Shown piece by piece: positions 51,721 to 62,046 of a stretch of 64,000 nt of DNA. The position numbers and the translations under genes are program-made. The notes beneath the pieces are model-generated. The model did not search any database. It saw only the letters and a program-made list of their open reading frames with translations, and was not told the DNA's origin. Source of the DNA: Cellulomonas timonensis (lineage in GTDB: Bacteria > Actinomycetota > Actinomycetes > Actinomycetales > Cellulomonadaceae); assembly GCF_900046455.1 (NCBI RefSeq), contig NZ_FCOT01000010.1:310001-374000 (forward strand), read 5' to 3'. Position 1 is the first letter of the stretch. Every line of letters starts with the position of its first letter.

Positions 51721-54672
51721 TCAGCGCGCGCCCGTCGGGATGGTCGCGCTGCTCCGGCGCGCGTCGACGGCCCGGGCGAGGTCTCGGACGGTCGCCGCCG
51801 TGAAGATCACCGTGAGCGGCAGGGCGACCCCGAGCTCCTCCTCGATCCCCTGGAGCATCGACAGGACGACGAGGGAGTGGCCCCCGACGTCGAAGAAGCT
51901 CTGCTCCATCCCGAACGACTCGGTTCCGAGGAGCTCGGACCAGACCCGGGCGACGGCGCGCTCGGTGTCGTCCGCCGGGGGGTCCACGGGCGCCGCCTGC
52001 TCCGCCTCGACCGGGAGCGCGGCGACGTCGACCTTGCCGCCGACCGTGGTCGGCCAGAGCGGGACGGCGAGCACCTGCGCAGGGACGTTCGCGGGCGGGA
52101 GCACCGTGGCCACCCGGTCGCGCGCGCGGGCCGCGACGTCCCGCCTGGCGCCGTCGCCACCGTCCGGCACCAGGACCCAGCCAACGAGGCGGGCGTCGGG
52201 CCCCTCGCCGAGCAGCCGGACCACGGCGTCGACCACACCGTCCTCGCGACGCAACACGGACTCGACCTCGCCGGTCTCGACCCGCACGCCGCGCACCTTG
52301 ACCTGTCCGTCATCCCGCCCGAGGAAGTCGAGCGACCCGTCGCCACGCAGCCGCCCGAGGTCGCCCGTGCGGTAGACGCGTCCCTGGTCGGCTGTCTCGA
52401 CGAACCGTGCGGCCGTGAGCGTCGGGTCACCGAGGTACCCGCGTGCCACACCGGCGCCCCCGACCCAGATCTCGCCCGCGACCCCAGGCAGCACGATCCG
52501 GCCGGCGTCGTCGCGGACCGTCACTGTGACACCGTCGAGCGGGGGGCCCAGCGTCGGGCGCGTGCCGGTGACCTCGACGGCCGTCGCGTTCACCGTGACC
52601 TCCGTCGGGCCGTAGACGTTGAAAGCGCGGACCGGCGACGCCGCGAGGGTGCACCACAGCCCATCGTTCACTGCCTCGCCACCCACGAGGACCACCCCGG
52701 GCCGGTGCGCGTCCGCGTCCAGCAGGCCCGCGGCGAGCAGGAGGGTGAGGAATGTCGGCGTGACATCGATGACGTCGACCCCCGCTCGGCGGCACAGCCG
52801 CACATACGCGGGCGGGTCCCGGCGAGTGTCCTCGTCGACGACGACGAGGTGGTGACCCGCGGCGAGGAGCCCGAGCCGCTCGACCGAGCCGTCGAACACC
52901 AGCGACGGCGTGAGCGTGCCCACGAGAGGCTCGTCCCGGCCCACGGTCGCCGGACCGTAGATCCGCGCGCGATGGGCCCGCACGAGGTTCACGACGGACC
53001 GGTGCTCGACGACGACACCCTTGGGCCGCCCTGTCGTGCCGGAGGTGTACAGCACATACGCGACGCCATCGGGTTGCGCCCGCGGCTCGAGCGGGCCCGC
53101 CGGCTCCTTGACGACGTCTGAGACCGCGAGCGTCGGCACGCCCAGGTCCTGCGCACTGTCGGCGGCGAGGAGGAGGACGGCGCCGGCGTCCGCGAGGACC
53201 GTGCGACGACGCTCGACCGGCCACTGCGGGTCAAGCGGGACGTACGCCGCGCCTGCCGCCCAGACGCCGAGCACCGCGGCGACGAGGTCGACGTCACGCT
53301 CGGAGGAGATGCCCACCACCGCGTCCTCACCGGCCGCGGCCAGGATCGCAGCGGCGACAGCGGCTGCAGACCGCGTGAGCTCCGCGTAGGTCACGGTCCG
53401 TCGGGCGTCGCTGACCGCCGGGGCGGCGGGGGTGCGGGCAGCCTGCTCGGCCACCAGGTGCACCAGGGTCGCGCCGGGAGCCTCCGGCGCCCCGCTGGGA
53501 ATGCCCGCGGTCGCCGGCGCGGCGCCACCCAGGGGCAGATCGGCCAGCAGCACGGCGGGATCCGTGCCGATCTGACCGAGGACCGCGACGAGGATGGCGA
53601 CGAGCTCGTCAGCGGGGCCATCGGCGTCGCGTGTGGTCACCACCGCACGGGCCCCGGACGCGTCGTGCAGCACATGGACGCCGATCCGGTCGTCGTGGCT
53701 GTCGTCTGAGAGGACCACGTGGTCCCGGACGTGCGCGGTCCGCACCGGCAACGCCGCGAACGTCACGGGCCCTTGCGGACGTCGGCTGTCGGCCGCGAAT
53801 GTGCCCACGCTCTGGCGCGACCACCGGAACGAGTCCGCCACGGCCACGAGCTCGGCGTGGGCCCTCACGACGGACGCGAGCACCTCGCTGGTCACCTCGT
53901 CGGCCTCGAGGACACGCGGCAGTGGCAGTAGGCGCGAGAGCACCCCGACCGTCGACGCCAAGTCGGGGTACACGGTCCGGTGGTCCACGAGCACGGCGGT
54001 CGCGGGCAGGGCGTCCCGAGCTCGTGCGCGGACCGTCTCCCAGGCCGCGAGCAGGAACGCGTGGACGTCCACCCCGGCGGTGGCCGCCCGCGTGGTGATG
54101 GCCGACCACTGCCCAGGGCCGACGAGCGCATCCGCCGTCTGCACCGGCTCGTCGGCGTCCGCCCTCCCCCCCCGCGCGGCCCGCGACGGCCGCGGGAGTT
54201 GGTCGCCCTCGGCGTCCGAGACGACGTCCAGCCGCCCCGCGGCGTACTGCCCCGCCTGCACCGGCTCGTCGAGCGTTCTCCCGGTGAGGATCTCGACAAG
54301 GTCGTCCGCGAGCACGACGAGCCCGCCGAGGTCGACCAGGTCGTCCGGCGCGCTCAGCTCGATCTCCGTGACCCCTGCGGACGACGCGAGCGTCACCTCG
54401 AGGCGAGCCACCGTCGACACGGCCCGGGCCGTGTCGCTCGCGGCGTCGACGGCCCACACGAGCGGCGCGTCGTCGTACACGTGGTGGACGACCCGCGACA
54501 GGCGCCGCTCCGTGCTCGTGCGCAGCGCCTCGTGCCGCGCGACGATGGTCGCCAAGGCCGCCTGCGCGGCCTCACGGGTTGTCCCCGACGGCAGCGGCAG
54601 CCGCAGACGCGAGCGCCCGAGGCCACGGCGCTCGCCGTGCTGGAGCGCTGCGGCCTGGTCCGTCACGCTCAT
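51721..54672 (-). CDS. single-module NRPS: degenerate condensation, adenylation and carrier domains
   Basis: 983 residues. Residues about 1-400 resemble a condensation domain, but the HHxxxDG site is replaced (APDDLVDLGG near residue 110), so it is likely inactive. Residues about 405-900 are an adenylation domain with LYTSGTTGRPKG, NVYGPTEVTV, YRTGDLGRLRGDG and GGKVD. My hand-read specificity code, D-G-E-D-L-G-V-V-N-K, looks closer to Glu/Gln/Lys-type pockets than hydrophobic ones. Residues about 905-970 are a carrier domain with the phosphopantetheine Ser in DVGGHSL. No thioesterase. The start overlaps the dioxygenase stop (ATGA). Confidence 0.88.
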   Translation of the reverse strand: MSVTDQAAALQHGERRGLGRSRLRLPLPSGTTREAAQAALATIVARHEALRTSTERRLSRVVHHVYDDAPLVWAVDAASDTARAVSTVARLEVTLASSAGVTEIELSAPDDLVDLGGLVVLADDLVEILTGRTLDEPVQAGQYAAGRLDVVSDAEGDQLPRPSRAARGGRADADEPVQTADALVGPGQWSAITTRAATAGVDVHAFLLAAWETVRARARDALPATAVLVDHRTVYPDLASTVGVLSRLLPLPRVLEADEVTSEVLASVVRAHAELVAVADSFRWSRQSVGTFAADSRRPQGPVTFAALPVRTAHVRDHVVLSDDSHDDRIGVHVLHDASGARAVVTTRDADGPADELVAILVAVLGQIGTDPAVLLADLPLGGAAPATAGIPSGAPEAPGATLVHLVAEQAARTPAAPAVSDARRTVTYAELTRSAAAVAAAILAAAGEDAVVGISSERDVDLVAAVLGVWAAGAAYVPLDPQWPVERRRTVLADAGAVLLLAADSAQDLGVPTLAVSDVVKEPAGPLEPRAQPDGVAYVLYTSGTTGRPKGVVVEHRSVVNLVRAHRARIYGPATVGRDEPLVGTLTPSLVFDGSVERLGLLAAGHHLVVVDEDTRRDPPAYVRLCRRAGVDVIDVTPTFLTLLLAAGLLDADAHRPGVVLVGGEAVNDGLWCTLAASPVRAFNVYGPTEVTVNATAVEVTGTRPTLGPPLDGVTVTVRDDAGRIVLPGVAGEIWVGGAGVARGYLGDPTLTAARFVETADQGRVYRTGDLGRLRGDGSLDFLGRDDGQVKVRGVRVETGEVESVLRREDGVVDAVVRLLGEGPDARLVGWVLVPDGGDGARRDVAARARDRVATVLPPANVPAQVLAVPLWPTTVGGKVDVAALPVEAEQAAPVDPPADDTERAVARVWSELLGTESFGMEQSFFDVGGHSLVVLSMLQGIEEELGVALPLTVIFTAATVRDLARAVDARRSSATIPTGAR

Positions 54673-55745
54673 CGGAGGGCCCCGCCAGCCGCCGGGACGG
54701 CCATCTCGAACGCCCCAGGAACGGCCACCTCGTGGAAGTGCGACGCCCGCGCCATCGACACGAGCACCTTGCGCGTGCCGGTGAACGGATCGCGCGCGTG
54801 GCACACCCGGAGGTTGTCGAGCAGCATCACGTCGTCCTTCTCCCACGGGAACCGCACCCGCGCGGCGTCGTACGCGCGCCGGACCTCCGCCATCATGTCG
54901 TCGGCGATCGCACCGCCGTCCCCGAAGTACGCGTGGCGGGGCAGGTCGTGCTCGGGCATCGCCTCGAGCATCGCGGCCCGGATCTGCGGGTCAAGGTTCG
55001 TCACGTGGAACAGGTGGGCCTGGTTGAACCACACCGGGCGCCCGAGCGCGGGGTGCTGCACGACGGCCGGCAGCACGTGCTCCGTGCGGAGCCGGTCGCC
55101 TTCGCGCCACTCCCATGTCAGGCCGTCACGCTGGCAGTCCGCCTCGACGTCCGCCCGGTCATCCGTCTGGAACGCCTCCTGCCAGGTCAGCTCGAGCCCA
55201 GCGCCGAAGTTGCGCACGTAGCGCAGGCCGCGCCGCACGAACTCGTCGCGCACGTCCGAGTCGATCGCGTCGAAGACGTCGTCGGTCCGGGCGATCGGCG
55301 TGGCGCCCCCGGTCTCAGCGACGATCACGGAGTGGAACATGATCCGGGTGGGCCACCGGTACTGGAACGCGTTCTCGCTGTGCAGCTCGATCGACAGCGC
55401 CGACGGGTGCTCGGTGGAGGTGTAGACGCCCTCGCGCTCCTTGGTGCGGCGCGTCGAGCGCTGGGTGTATTCGAGCCCGCCGCCGCCGACCGTCGCGCCG
55501 AACCGCGGGAAGCCGGTCTCCGGGGCGACCAGGAAACCACGGAACAGCAACGAGCCGTGCTCCGCGAGCATCGCCTCGATCCGCGCCACGTTCTCCTCAG
55601 CCCACGCGCCGAGATCGATGTCGGTCGTTGGGCGCACGACGAGCGGGTGGGCCGCGCCGTCGATCTGTGCGGTCACCACGTCAGCCGCACCGGTCGGGAC
55701 CGATCGCGGGCGCAGGCTCCGGAAGCTGGGTGTTGGGGAAGTCAT
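54669..55745 (-). CDS. SyrP-like TauD/TfdA dioxygenase
   Basis: 358 residues, non-heme Fe(II)/2-oxoglutarate oxygenase. Iron ligands are His and Glu in IELHSENAF (an HxE rather than HxD) and a distal His in VCHARDPFTG, with Arg downstream for 2-oxoglutarate. GAGLELTWQEAFQTDDRADV is typical of SyrP relatives, which hydroxylate amino acids on NRPS carrier domains. Co-translation with the NRPS supports that role here. It overlaps the asnB fragment by 4 bp. Confidence 0.88.
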   Translation of the reverse strand: MTSPTPSFRSLRPRSVPTGAADVVTAQIDGAAHPLVVRPTTDIDLGAWAEENVARIEAMLAEHGSLLFRGFLVAPETGFPRFGATVGGGGLEYTQRSTRRTKEREGVYTSTEHPSALSIELHSENAFQYRWPTRIMFHSVIVAETGGATPIARTDDVFDAIDSDVRDEFVRRGLRYVRNFGAGLELTWQEAFQTDDRADVEADCQRDGLTWEWREGDRLRTEHVLPAVVQHPALGRPVWFNQAHLFHVTNLDPQIRAAMLEAMPEHDLPRHAYFGDGGAIADDMMAEVRRAYDAARVRFPWEKDDVMLLDNLRVCHARDPFTGTRKVLVSMARASHFHEVAVPGAFEMAVPAAGGALR

Positions 55746-57436
55746 ACCGATCCTCTCGTCGTCACGGGCTGCGCCGCGGTGAGCGCGGCGTCAGGTCGGG
55801 CGCTGCTGGTGTGCCAGCGCTCGAGCATGTAGAGCGTCCACAGGGCGTACGCGTCGGCGGGGCGGAAGGCTTGGACGAACGACCGGAGCCTGTCGGGATC
55901 GAAGTAGCCGCGTCCGAGCGACTCCTCGGCGAGCAGCGCGGACGTGATCCGGTCACGTAGGAGGCGCGTGAGCCAGGACTCGAGCGGGACGGCGAGCTCC
56001 TGCTTGCGCCGGTGCACCACACTGGCGGGCAGGTAGCGCTCGGCGACCGCCTTGAGCAGGGCCTTCTCGTTCCCCGGGACCAGCCGGAGGCCGGGGCCCA
56101 GGGTGCTGACGTACTCGACGAGCCGGTGGTCGAGCATGGGGCTGCGGGCCTCGACAGAGCTGGCCATCGACATCCGGTCGATCTTGACCAGCTGCGCGTC
56201 CGGCAGCCAGAACCGGAAGTCCAGCTGCAGCGCCCGCTCGAGGTCGGAGCGGCTCGGGTCGGTGCGTCCGAGCCGGCGCCGCAGGTGCACCGCCGGGTCG
56301 GTCTCGGTGACCCGAGACCGGAACGCCGGCGCGTACAGGTGCTCCTTGAGCGCGGGACGCACGCCGTCGACCAGCACGCTCGCGTAGCGGGTGGCCAGGT
56401 CGTCCCCCGCCTGGAGCGCCTCGAAGTCGACGCGGTGGCGGTCCGCCGGGTCGACCTCAGGGAGCGCCCGCAGCACGTCGTAGCGCCGGTAGCCACCGAA
56501 GATCTCGTCGGCGCCGTCGCCCGTCAGGACGACCGTGACCTCGCGCGCGGCGAGCTGGTACATCCTCCGGCTCGCGATCGCCGACGGGAACGCGTAGGGC
56601 TCGCCCATGTGCGCGAGGACCGCGTCCGCGTCGGCCAGGGCGTCGTCCGGCTGCACGGCGACCGCGTGATGCCGTGTACCGCAGAATTGGGACACCGCGC
56701 GCGCGTGCTCGGACTCGTCGAACGCCGCCTCCGCGAACCCGATCGAGAACGTGTCCAGCGGTTCTGGACGCATCCGGGCGGCCATCGCCACGACCAGGCT
56801 CGAGTCGAGCCCACCGCTGAGCATCGCCCCGAGCGGCACGTCCGCCTCCGATTCGAGGCGGCGCTCGACCGCGGCGCGCAGCAGGCGGTCGATCGTGTCC
56901 ACCGCGTCGTCCCACCTGACGACTGGGTCGAGCCCGTGGTCGCGCACATCCCAGTACGTGCTGGTCCGGATCCCGTTGTCGTCGAGCACCAGGATCGACG
57001 CCGGGGGGAGCTTGCGCACCGAGCGGTAGACCGTGCGGGGTGCGGGCACCACGCGGTGGCTGAGGTACTCATCGACCGCGTCGGGGTCGATCGTGAGGTC
57101 GAGATCGTGGTGCTGCGCGAGCGCCGAGAGCTCGGAGGCGAACACGAAGACGCCGTCGGGCGTCGTGCCGTAGAACAGCGGCTTCTTCCCGGCCCGGTCC
57201 GTGGCGAGGACGAGCCGCCGGTTCCGGGCGTCGAGGAGGGCAATCGCGAACATGCCGTCGAGGTGCGCGAACATCGCTGTGCCGTGGTGCGCGTACATCG
57301 CCGGGAGCACCGCGGCGTCCCCGCGGCCGTGGACCGGCCTGCCCGCGACGAGCATGCGGCGTCGGATCTCGTGGTGGTTGTAGATCTCCCCGTTGAACAC
57401 GACGGCGACCTGCGGATCGGCGCCGCTGACGGGTTG
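55742..57436 (-). pseudogene. asnB: asparagine synthetase (glutamine-hydrolysing), N-terminally truncated
   Basis: About 564 codons. FNGEIYNHHEIRRR begins the remaining glutaminase domain. The synthetase domain is intact with the pyrophosphate loop AMLSGGLDSSLV and DGADEIFGGYRRYD. The first 45-55 residues, including the catalytic Cys2, are missing; the sequence upstream is the start of an MFS gene. A GTG at 57400 could start a shortened protein that uses free ammonia. In the cluster it could amidate a side chain or, like beta-lactam synthetase, form an intramolecular amide. Confidence 0.85.
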
Positions 57437-57626
57437 GTGTGAAGAACAGTGCCGAGCCGGTGAGGAAGAGCCCGGTGCCGGAGGCCGCGACGACGGACGC
57501 GACGAGGAAGTGCCGAATCGCCGTCTCCGGCGGGAGCCACCCCCAGGCTCGTTGCCACAGGGTGGCTCCGCGCCCTGCGATCGGACCGTTGGCGCTTCCC
57601 CCAGGCGTCGGCACCCGCGTGAGCAT
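57437..57626 (-). pseudogene. MFS transporter, N-terminal fragment
   Basis: About 63 codons from an ATG at 57626: a short leader, LPPETAIRHFLVASVVAASG and the first transmembrane helix GTGLFLTGSALFFT, where the frame meets the asnB fragment out of register. A GTG at 57677 is an alternative start. The remaining 11 or so helices are lost, so it is not functional as written. Confidence 0.7.
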
Positions 57627-57728
57627 ACGGCATGAGTTGTCCTGATCTGAGACGGTTCGCCCCATGCGACGAGACACTCAGCGCCTGCGCTCGGTCTCCC
57701 TGATGCGGATCAGGCCCGGCCTGTCCTC

Positions 57729-58706
57729 CTACGGCCTTCTGCCGCCGGCGAGCAGGCGTTCCACACCGGGGAGGTCGTGCTCGACCAGATCCGTCGCGAC
57801 GACCAACGCATCCCAGGACAGGGGGTCCGCACCGAGCTCTTCGAGGCCGCGGGCGAAGATGTGCCAGTCCAGGGGCTCGGCGCCTGCGCGGGCGCGGTCG
57901 AGCCGCTCCAGGAGGTCCCCGGCCGTCGCTCCCATGCCGCCCGGGACGTCGCTGTCCTCGACGCGCCGGACGAGCTCGGACCTCAGTCGCGCGGACGAGG
58001 CCTCCAGATCGAGGTCGTGGGCCAACGCTCGCGCCTCGAGCTCGGCGACGGCCTCCTCCAGCGCGGACCGCGTCGCGGGCGACGCCGCAGCACCCATCGC
58101 CGCGTAGAAGTCCGCCAGGGCCTCCGGCACGAGGATCGCCAGCTCACGCACCATGTCCAAAGGCTCGTCGGACGTGTGGACCAGGACCACGAGCTTCGTG
58201 GGGGACCCGAGCGTGGCCCGGAGCTGGTGCGGCTGACGACGGGTGGTGTCCGACGGTCCTTTGAGCGCGGTGAGGCGCAGGCTCGCGGGCCCCTCCCGCA
58301 CCGCGGACACATCGCGCAACAGAACGACGATCGAGTCGTCGCGCGAGCAGATCGCGTCAGCCAGCTCGAGACTCGCCGGGGTCGAGGAACTGGACTGGTA
58401 GTGCCAGATCGCGGCCGTCACCGGAGGATCGATCCGCACCCGGCGCCAGTGGACTGGTTCGAATCCCTCCCGCCGGACGATGCTCAGAGCCCGCTGCGCG
58501 AGTCCACCGGCCACGCAATCGGGCTGGAGCACCAGCACGGCGTGGTCGCGCAGCAGTGCGGCGAGGCCGGCGGCCTCGCGCGGTCGGGCGCGGGCCAGAC
58601 CGGCCGCCACATGCTCGTCCTCGGAGTACAGCTGCCACTTCTCGGCGTCGTCGGTGAATAGGCGCCAGGCCCCGTCGGCCAGCTCGTCGATCAGCTCCCG
58701 TGCCAC
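57729..58706 (-). CDS. nucleoside-diphosphate-kinase-like protein
   Basis: 325 residues. Residues about 55-195 align with NDK: HAVLVLQPDCVAGGLAQRAL at the start, RLTALKGPSDTTRRQPHQLR in the middle and VHTSDEPLDMVREL, where the His sits at the catalytic phosphohistidine position. Residues about 200-325 are an extra helical domain not found in NDK. GGAAGGA precedes the GTG start. The association with an NRPS-type cluster is unusual; it might phosphorylate a product or an intermediate, which is inference. Confidence 0.7.
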   Translation of the reverse strand: MARELIDELADGAWRLFTDDAEKWQLYSEDEHVAAGLARARPREAAGLAALLRDHAVLVLQPDCVAGGLAQRALSIVRREGFEPVHWRRVRIDPPVTAAIWHYQSSSSTPASLELADAICSRDDSIVVLLRDVSAVREGPASLRLTALKGPSDTTRRQPHQLRATLGSPTKLVVLVHTSDEPLDMVRELAILVPEALADFYAAMGAAASPATRSALEEAVAELEARALAHDLDLEASSARLRSELVRRVEDSDVPGGMGATAGDLLERLDRARAGAEPLDWHIFARGLEELGADPLSWDALVVATDLVEHDLPGVERLLAGGRRP

Positions 58707-58948
58707 TGACGTCCTTCCTCGTGCCGGACCCGACCATCGGCCGGAAGGCGTCGCACCGTGCGATTCGGCGCCTGGCCAGCTCACGCCAGCGGCCAGGCTA
58801 CCGCGGCCCGCGGAGGCGTCAACGAGGTGGGCAGGGGGTTGCGCAGCCGCTCCACGGTTCGCGATGATCACGGCGCGCAGCCACCTGGTTGCCGCCGCGG
58901 GGCGGGCTGGCTCACGGCACATCCGGCACTCCAGAAGAGGACTCCGAC

Positions 58949-59632
58949 GTGACCGCACTCGAGACGCTCGTCGAGCCGCTGCTCAAGATCGACTGGGACG
59001 ACACGGACGCCGTCGAGGCCGTCGCCGAAGAGGCGCTCAAGGCCGTCGCGGCTGACGGCCGCATCCTCCGCGAGGCGCTCGCCGCGCTGGCCGAGCGTCC
59101 AGATCTGCAAGCGCTGTGCGAGCACCCCGACCCGCAGGGCACAGCCGACCTGGGGCAGCAGCTCGACAAAGTGGTCCTGTACGCCGACCCGGATTCCGGG
59201 GTCCGGGTGCGACTGCACGCCTTCTGGCCCGGCTACTACGACCTGCCGCACAACCACCGATGGACCTTCGCGAGCCTCGTCATGCGCGGTCGGTTCCGGC
59301 ACCGGATCTACGGCGACCAGGGGCCCGACGACGCCCCCCTGCCGGTACCGCTCCTCCCGCTGCACGTGCGGCACGAGGAGCCCGGCAATGTCTACGCGCT
59401 GCACCACAGGATGCTGCACGCTCTCATCGCAGAGCCCGGCACCGTGTCCCTGGTGGTTCGCGGCCCAGCCGCGAAGGACCGCTCGTTCCTCGTCAGGGAG
59501 AGCGATGGCGCCCGCGTGTGGCACGTCGGCGCGAGCAACGAGTCATCGCAGCAGCTGGCACGCAAGCGCATGAGCCCGGCTCGTCTGGCAGAGCTCACCG
59601 AGCTGTTCGGCACGTGGGGGCTCCTAGGCTGA
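58949..59632 (+). CDS. cupin-fold protein of unknown function
   Basis: 227 residues: a helical N-terminus (about 1-60) and a cupin barrel with the metal-binding motif [19 protein letters not shown] and a second His pair in [12 protein letters not shown]. It resembles the cysteine-dioxygenase-like cupins in layout but cannot be assigned a substrate. AGAAGAGG precedes the GTG start. Divergent from the NDK-like gene by 242 bp, and overlapping the P-type ATPase gene by 9 bp at the 3' end. Confidence 0.7.
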   Translation: MTALETLVEPLLKIDWDDTDAVEAVAEEALKAVAADGRILREALAALAERPDLQALCEHPDPQGTADLGQQLDKVVLYADPDSGVRVRLHAFWPGYYDLPHNHRWTFASLVMRGRFRHRIYGDQGPDDAPLPVPLLPLHVRHEEPGNVYALHHRMLHALIAEPGTVSLVVRGPAAKDRSFLVRESDGARVWHVGASNESSQQLARKRMSPARLAELTELFGTWGLLG

Positions 59633-61627
59633 CAAAGCCCGAGCTGCCGCAACCATCGGCACGACTACCGCCCCCGGGTCTGCTCCGCGGCAGCGTCCAC
59701 TCCCGCCACCATCGTCAGGAGGAGGACGCAGGCGCCCGCCCGTCGCCGGGGCGCCGGGCGCCGTGGAGGGCAGCCTGCGCAGCAGCCGCATGGCGTTGAG
59801 GATGACCACCAGCACCGACACCTCGTGCACGAGCATCCCCACCGACATCGTCACCCCGCCGAGCAGCACCCCGAGCAGGAGCAGTGCCACGGTGGCCAGC
59901 GCGACGGCGATGTTCTGGCGCATGGTCGCCACGGTGCGGCGCGCCAGCCGGATGGCCTGCGGCAGCCTGCGCAGGTCGTCGGCCATCAGGGCGATGTCGG
60001 CGGTCTCGAGGGCGACGGCTGATCCCGCCGCGCCCATGGCCACGCCGAGGTCCGCGACGGCCAAGGCGGGGGCGTCGTTGACGCCGTCGCCCACCATGGC
60101 CACGACGTGCCCCTGGCGTTGCAGCTCCCGGACGGCGTCGTGTTTGTCCTGCGGGAGCAGCCCGGCCCGCACCTCATCGACGCCGGTCGCGCTGCCCACG
60201 GCTAGGGCGACCGGGAGGGCGTCACCCGTGAGCATGACGACCGTGCGCACGCCCGCGCGGTGCAGCTCGGCGACCATGTGCGCGGCATCGGGCCGCACCT
60301 CGTCGGCGACGGCGAGCACCCCGACGCCGGCGCCATCGACCGCCACGATCATCGGCGTGTGCCCCGCAGCGGCGAGGTCGTGGGCCACCCGATCGCTCCC
60401 CCGAACGTCGGCGACGCCGAAGTGGGACAACAGGGCGACGTTGCCGACGAGCACGCGATGCCCGTCGCTCGTCGCCGTGATGCCCATCCCGGGGATCGAC
60501 TCGGCGGCCTCCGGGAACTGGCCGCTGGGCAGCCCTTCAGCGCGGGCGGCGTCCAGCACCGGACGTGCCAGGGGGTGCTCGGAGCCTGCCTCGGCCAGCG
60601 CGGCCCAGCGCAGGACGGCGACGCGGTCCGCCGCCGGGTCGAGCACGACGACGTCGGTGAGGAGCGGGCGACCACGCGTCAGCGTGCCGGTCTTGTCGAT
60701 GGTGACCGCCGTGATCTTCGCCGCCCGCTCGAGGTGCTCCCCGCCCTTGATCAAGATGCCGTCCTTGGCCGCGCGGCCGATGCCGGCCACGATCGAGACC
60801 GGGATGGAGATGACCATCGCCCCCGGGCACCCGATCACCAGCAAGGTGAGCGCGAGGACGATGTCGCCGGTGACGGCTCCCGCGACGACCGCGAGGACGA
60901 TGATGCCGGGCGTGTACCAGCGGGAGAACCGGTCCATGAACCGCTGGGTGCGGGCCTTGGCGTCCTGCGCCTCCTCGACGCGGTGGATGATCCGGGCCAA
61001 CGTCGTGTCGGCCCCCACCCCGGTCGCCTTCACCTGCAGCACACCACCTCGGGAGACGGTGCCGGCGAAGACCTGGTCCCCGACGGCCTTCTCCACTGGG
61101 ATCGACTCCCCCGTGATGGAGGCCTGGTCGACAGCCCCGGCCCCGGCGACGACCTCGCCGTCGACCGGCACCTTCGCGCCGTTCTTGACCACGACCGTCT
61201 CCCCCATGGCGACGTCGGCGGCCGCCACCTCGATCTGGCCGCCCGCACGCAGGACGACAGCGACATCCGGGGCGACGGCGACCAACTCGGCCAGCGCCGA
61301 CCGGGTCCGGCTCAGGGTGGCCTGCTCCAGGGCATGGCCGACGGCGAACAGGAACGTCACAGCGGCGGCCTCCCAGTACTGGCCGATCACCACCGCCCCG
61401 ACGGACGCGACGGTGACGAGCAGGTCGATGCCGATCACCCGCGCCCCCAGCGCGCGGACTGCGTGGACGGCGATAGGCGAGCCCGCCGCGACTGCTGCCG
61501 CGAGCATCAGCGCGTTACTCGCAATGCCCGCACCGGACACCGTGGCTATCGCGGCTGATCCCCCGATGAGCAGCCCGCTCACCGCGGGGACGGCCCAACG
61601 GCCGCGCAACCTCTGGGACCTGGCCAT
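59624..61627 (-). CDS. heavy-metal translocating P-type ATPase
   Basis: 667 residues, P1B ATPase: the [20 protein letters not shown] actuator loop, transmembrane metal motif GCPGAM (Cys-Pro-Gly, not the usual CPC/CPH), DKTGTLTRG phosphorylation site, [10 protein letters not shown] hinge and [18 protein letters not shown] near the end. The last roughly 50 residues are Gly/Pro-rich. The N-terminal metal domain is encoded separately by the upstream gene, which overlaps by 4 bases (ATGA). The metal is not certain; Zn/Cd/Pb or Co export is plausible. Confidence 0.9.
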   Translation of the reverse strand: MARSQRLRGRWAVPAVSGLLIGGSAAIATVSGAGIASNALMLAAAVAAGSPIAVHAVRALGARVIGIDLLVTVASVGAVVIGQYWEAAAVTFLFAVGHALEQATLSRTRSALAELVAVAPDVAVVLRAGGQIEVAAADVAMGETVVVKNGAKVPVDGEVVAGAGAVDQASITGESIPVEKAVGDQVFAGTVSRGGVLQVKATGVGADTTLARIIHRVEEAQDAKARTQRFMDRFSRWYTPGIIVLAVVAGAVTGDIVLALTLLVIGCPGAMVISIPVSIVAGIGRAAKDGILIKGGEHLERAAKITAVTIDKTGTLTRGRPLLTDVVVLDPAADRVAVLRWAALAEAGSEHPLARPVLDAARAEGLPSGQFPEAAESIPGMGITATSDGHRVLVGNVALLSHFGVADVRGSDRVAHDLAAAGHTPMIVAVDGAGVGVLAVADEVRPDAAHMVAELHRAGVRTVVMLTGDALPVALAVGSATGVDEVRAGLLPQDKHDAVRELQRQGHVVAMVGDGVNDAPALAVADLGVAMGAAGSAVALETADIALMADDLRRLPQAIRLARRTVATMRQNIAVALATVALLLLGVLLGGVTMSVGMLVHEVSVLVVILNAMRLLRRLPSTAPGAPATGGRLRPPPDDGGGSGRCRGADPGAVVVPMVAAARALSA

Positions 61628-61869
61628 CAGAACGCCGCCGCTCTGGAGGCGTAGCCGGCCTTGGCGACAGCCGCGATCAGCGCCTCGACGCCGACGACTT
61701 GCGGGTCGTGGTCGATCTCCACGCGGCTCGAGGCGAAGCGCACCGTGACGGCACTGACGCCTGCGAGGCGCCCGACCTGCTTCTCGATCTTCGCCACGCA
61801 GGACGGGCAGGAGAAGCCCTCGGCTCGCAGGATCGTGCGGGTCGTCGCGGCGGTGGAGGTGGTGCTCAT
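61627..61869 (-). CDS. HMA-domain metallochaperone
   Basis: 80 residues with the heavy-metal-associated fold and metal-binding [20 protein letters not shown] precedes the ATG at 61869. The 4-bp overlap with the ATPase gene suggests it delivers metal to that pump or acts as its detached N-terminal domain. Confidence 0.92.
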   Translation of the reverse strand: MSTTSTAATTRTILRAEGFSCPSCVAKIEKQVGRLAGVSAVTVRFASSRVEIDHDPQVVGVEALIAAVAKAGYASRAAAF

Positions 61870-61934
61870 GGTCGGACCTCTTCTGGTGGAGTCTGCGCCG
61901 CCCCGGTCGAGGCGACTGACGCCGACGCTAAGAG

Positions 61935-61961
61935 GCACGTCGCCACGCGAACATGACGTGC
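61935..61961. promoter_or_regulatory. inverted repeat between the metal operon and the Crp/Fnr gene
   Basis: GCACGTC (61935-61941) and GACGTGC (61955-61961) form 7-bp arms 13 bp apart within the 177-bp divergent region. A possible operator; the regulator is not known. Confidence 0.3.
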
Positions 61962-62046
61962 GTCAGGTAGCCGCAGCACGGCGCGGAATGTCCGGCCCAG
62001 GCCCCGGATCAGGAGGGATACGCTCGCGAGGAGCCCAGGAGACGAT

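Noticed and set aside
53400-54672. A starter condensation domain with normal activity
   Set aside because: The HHxxxDG motif cannot be found in the expected place.
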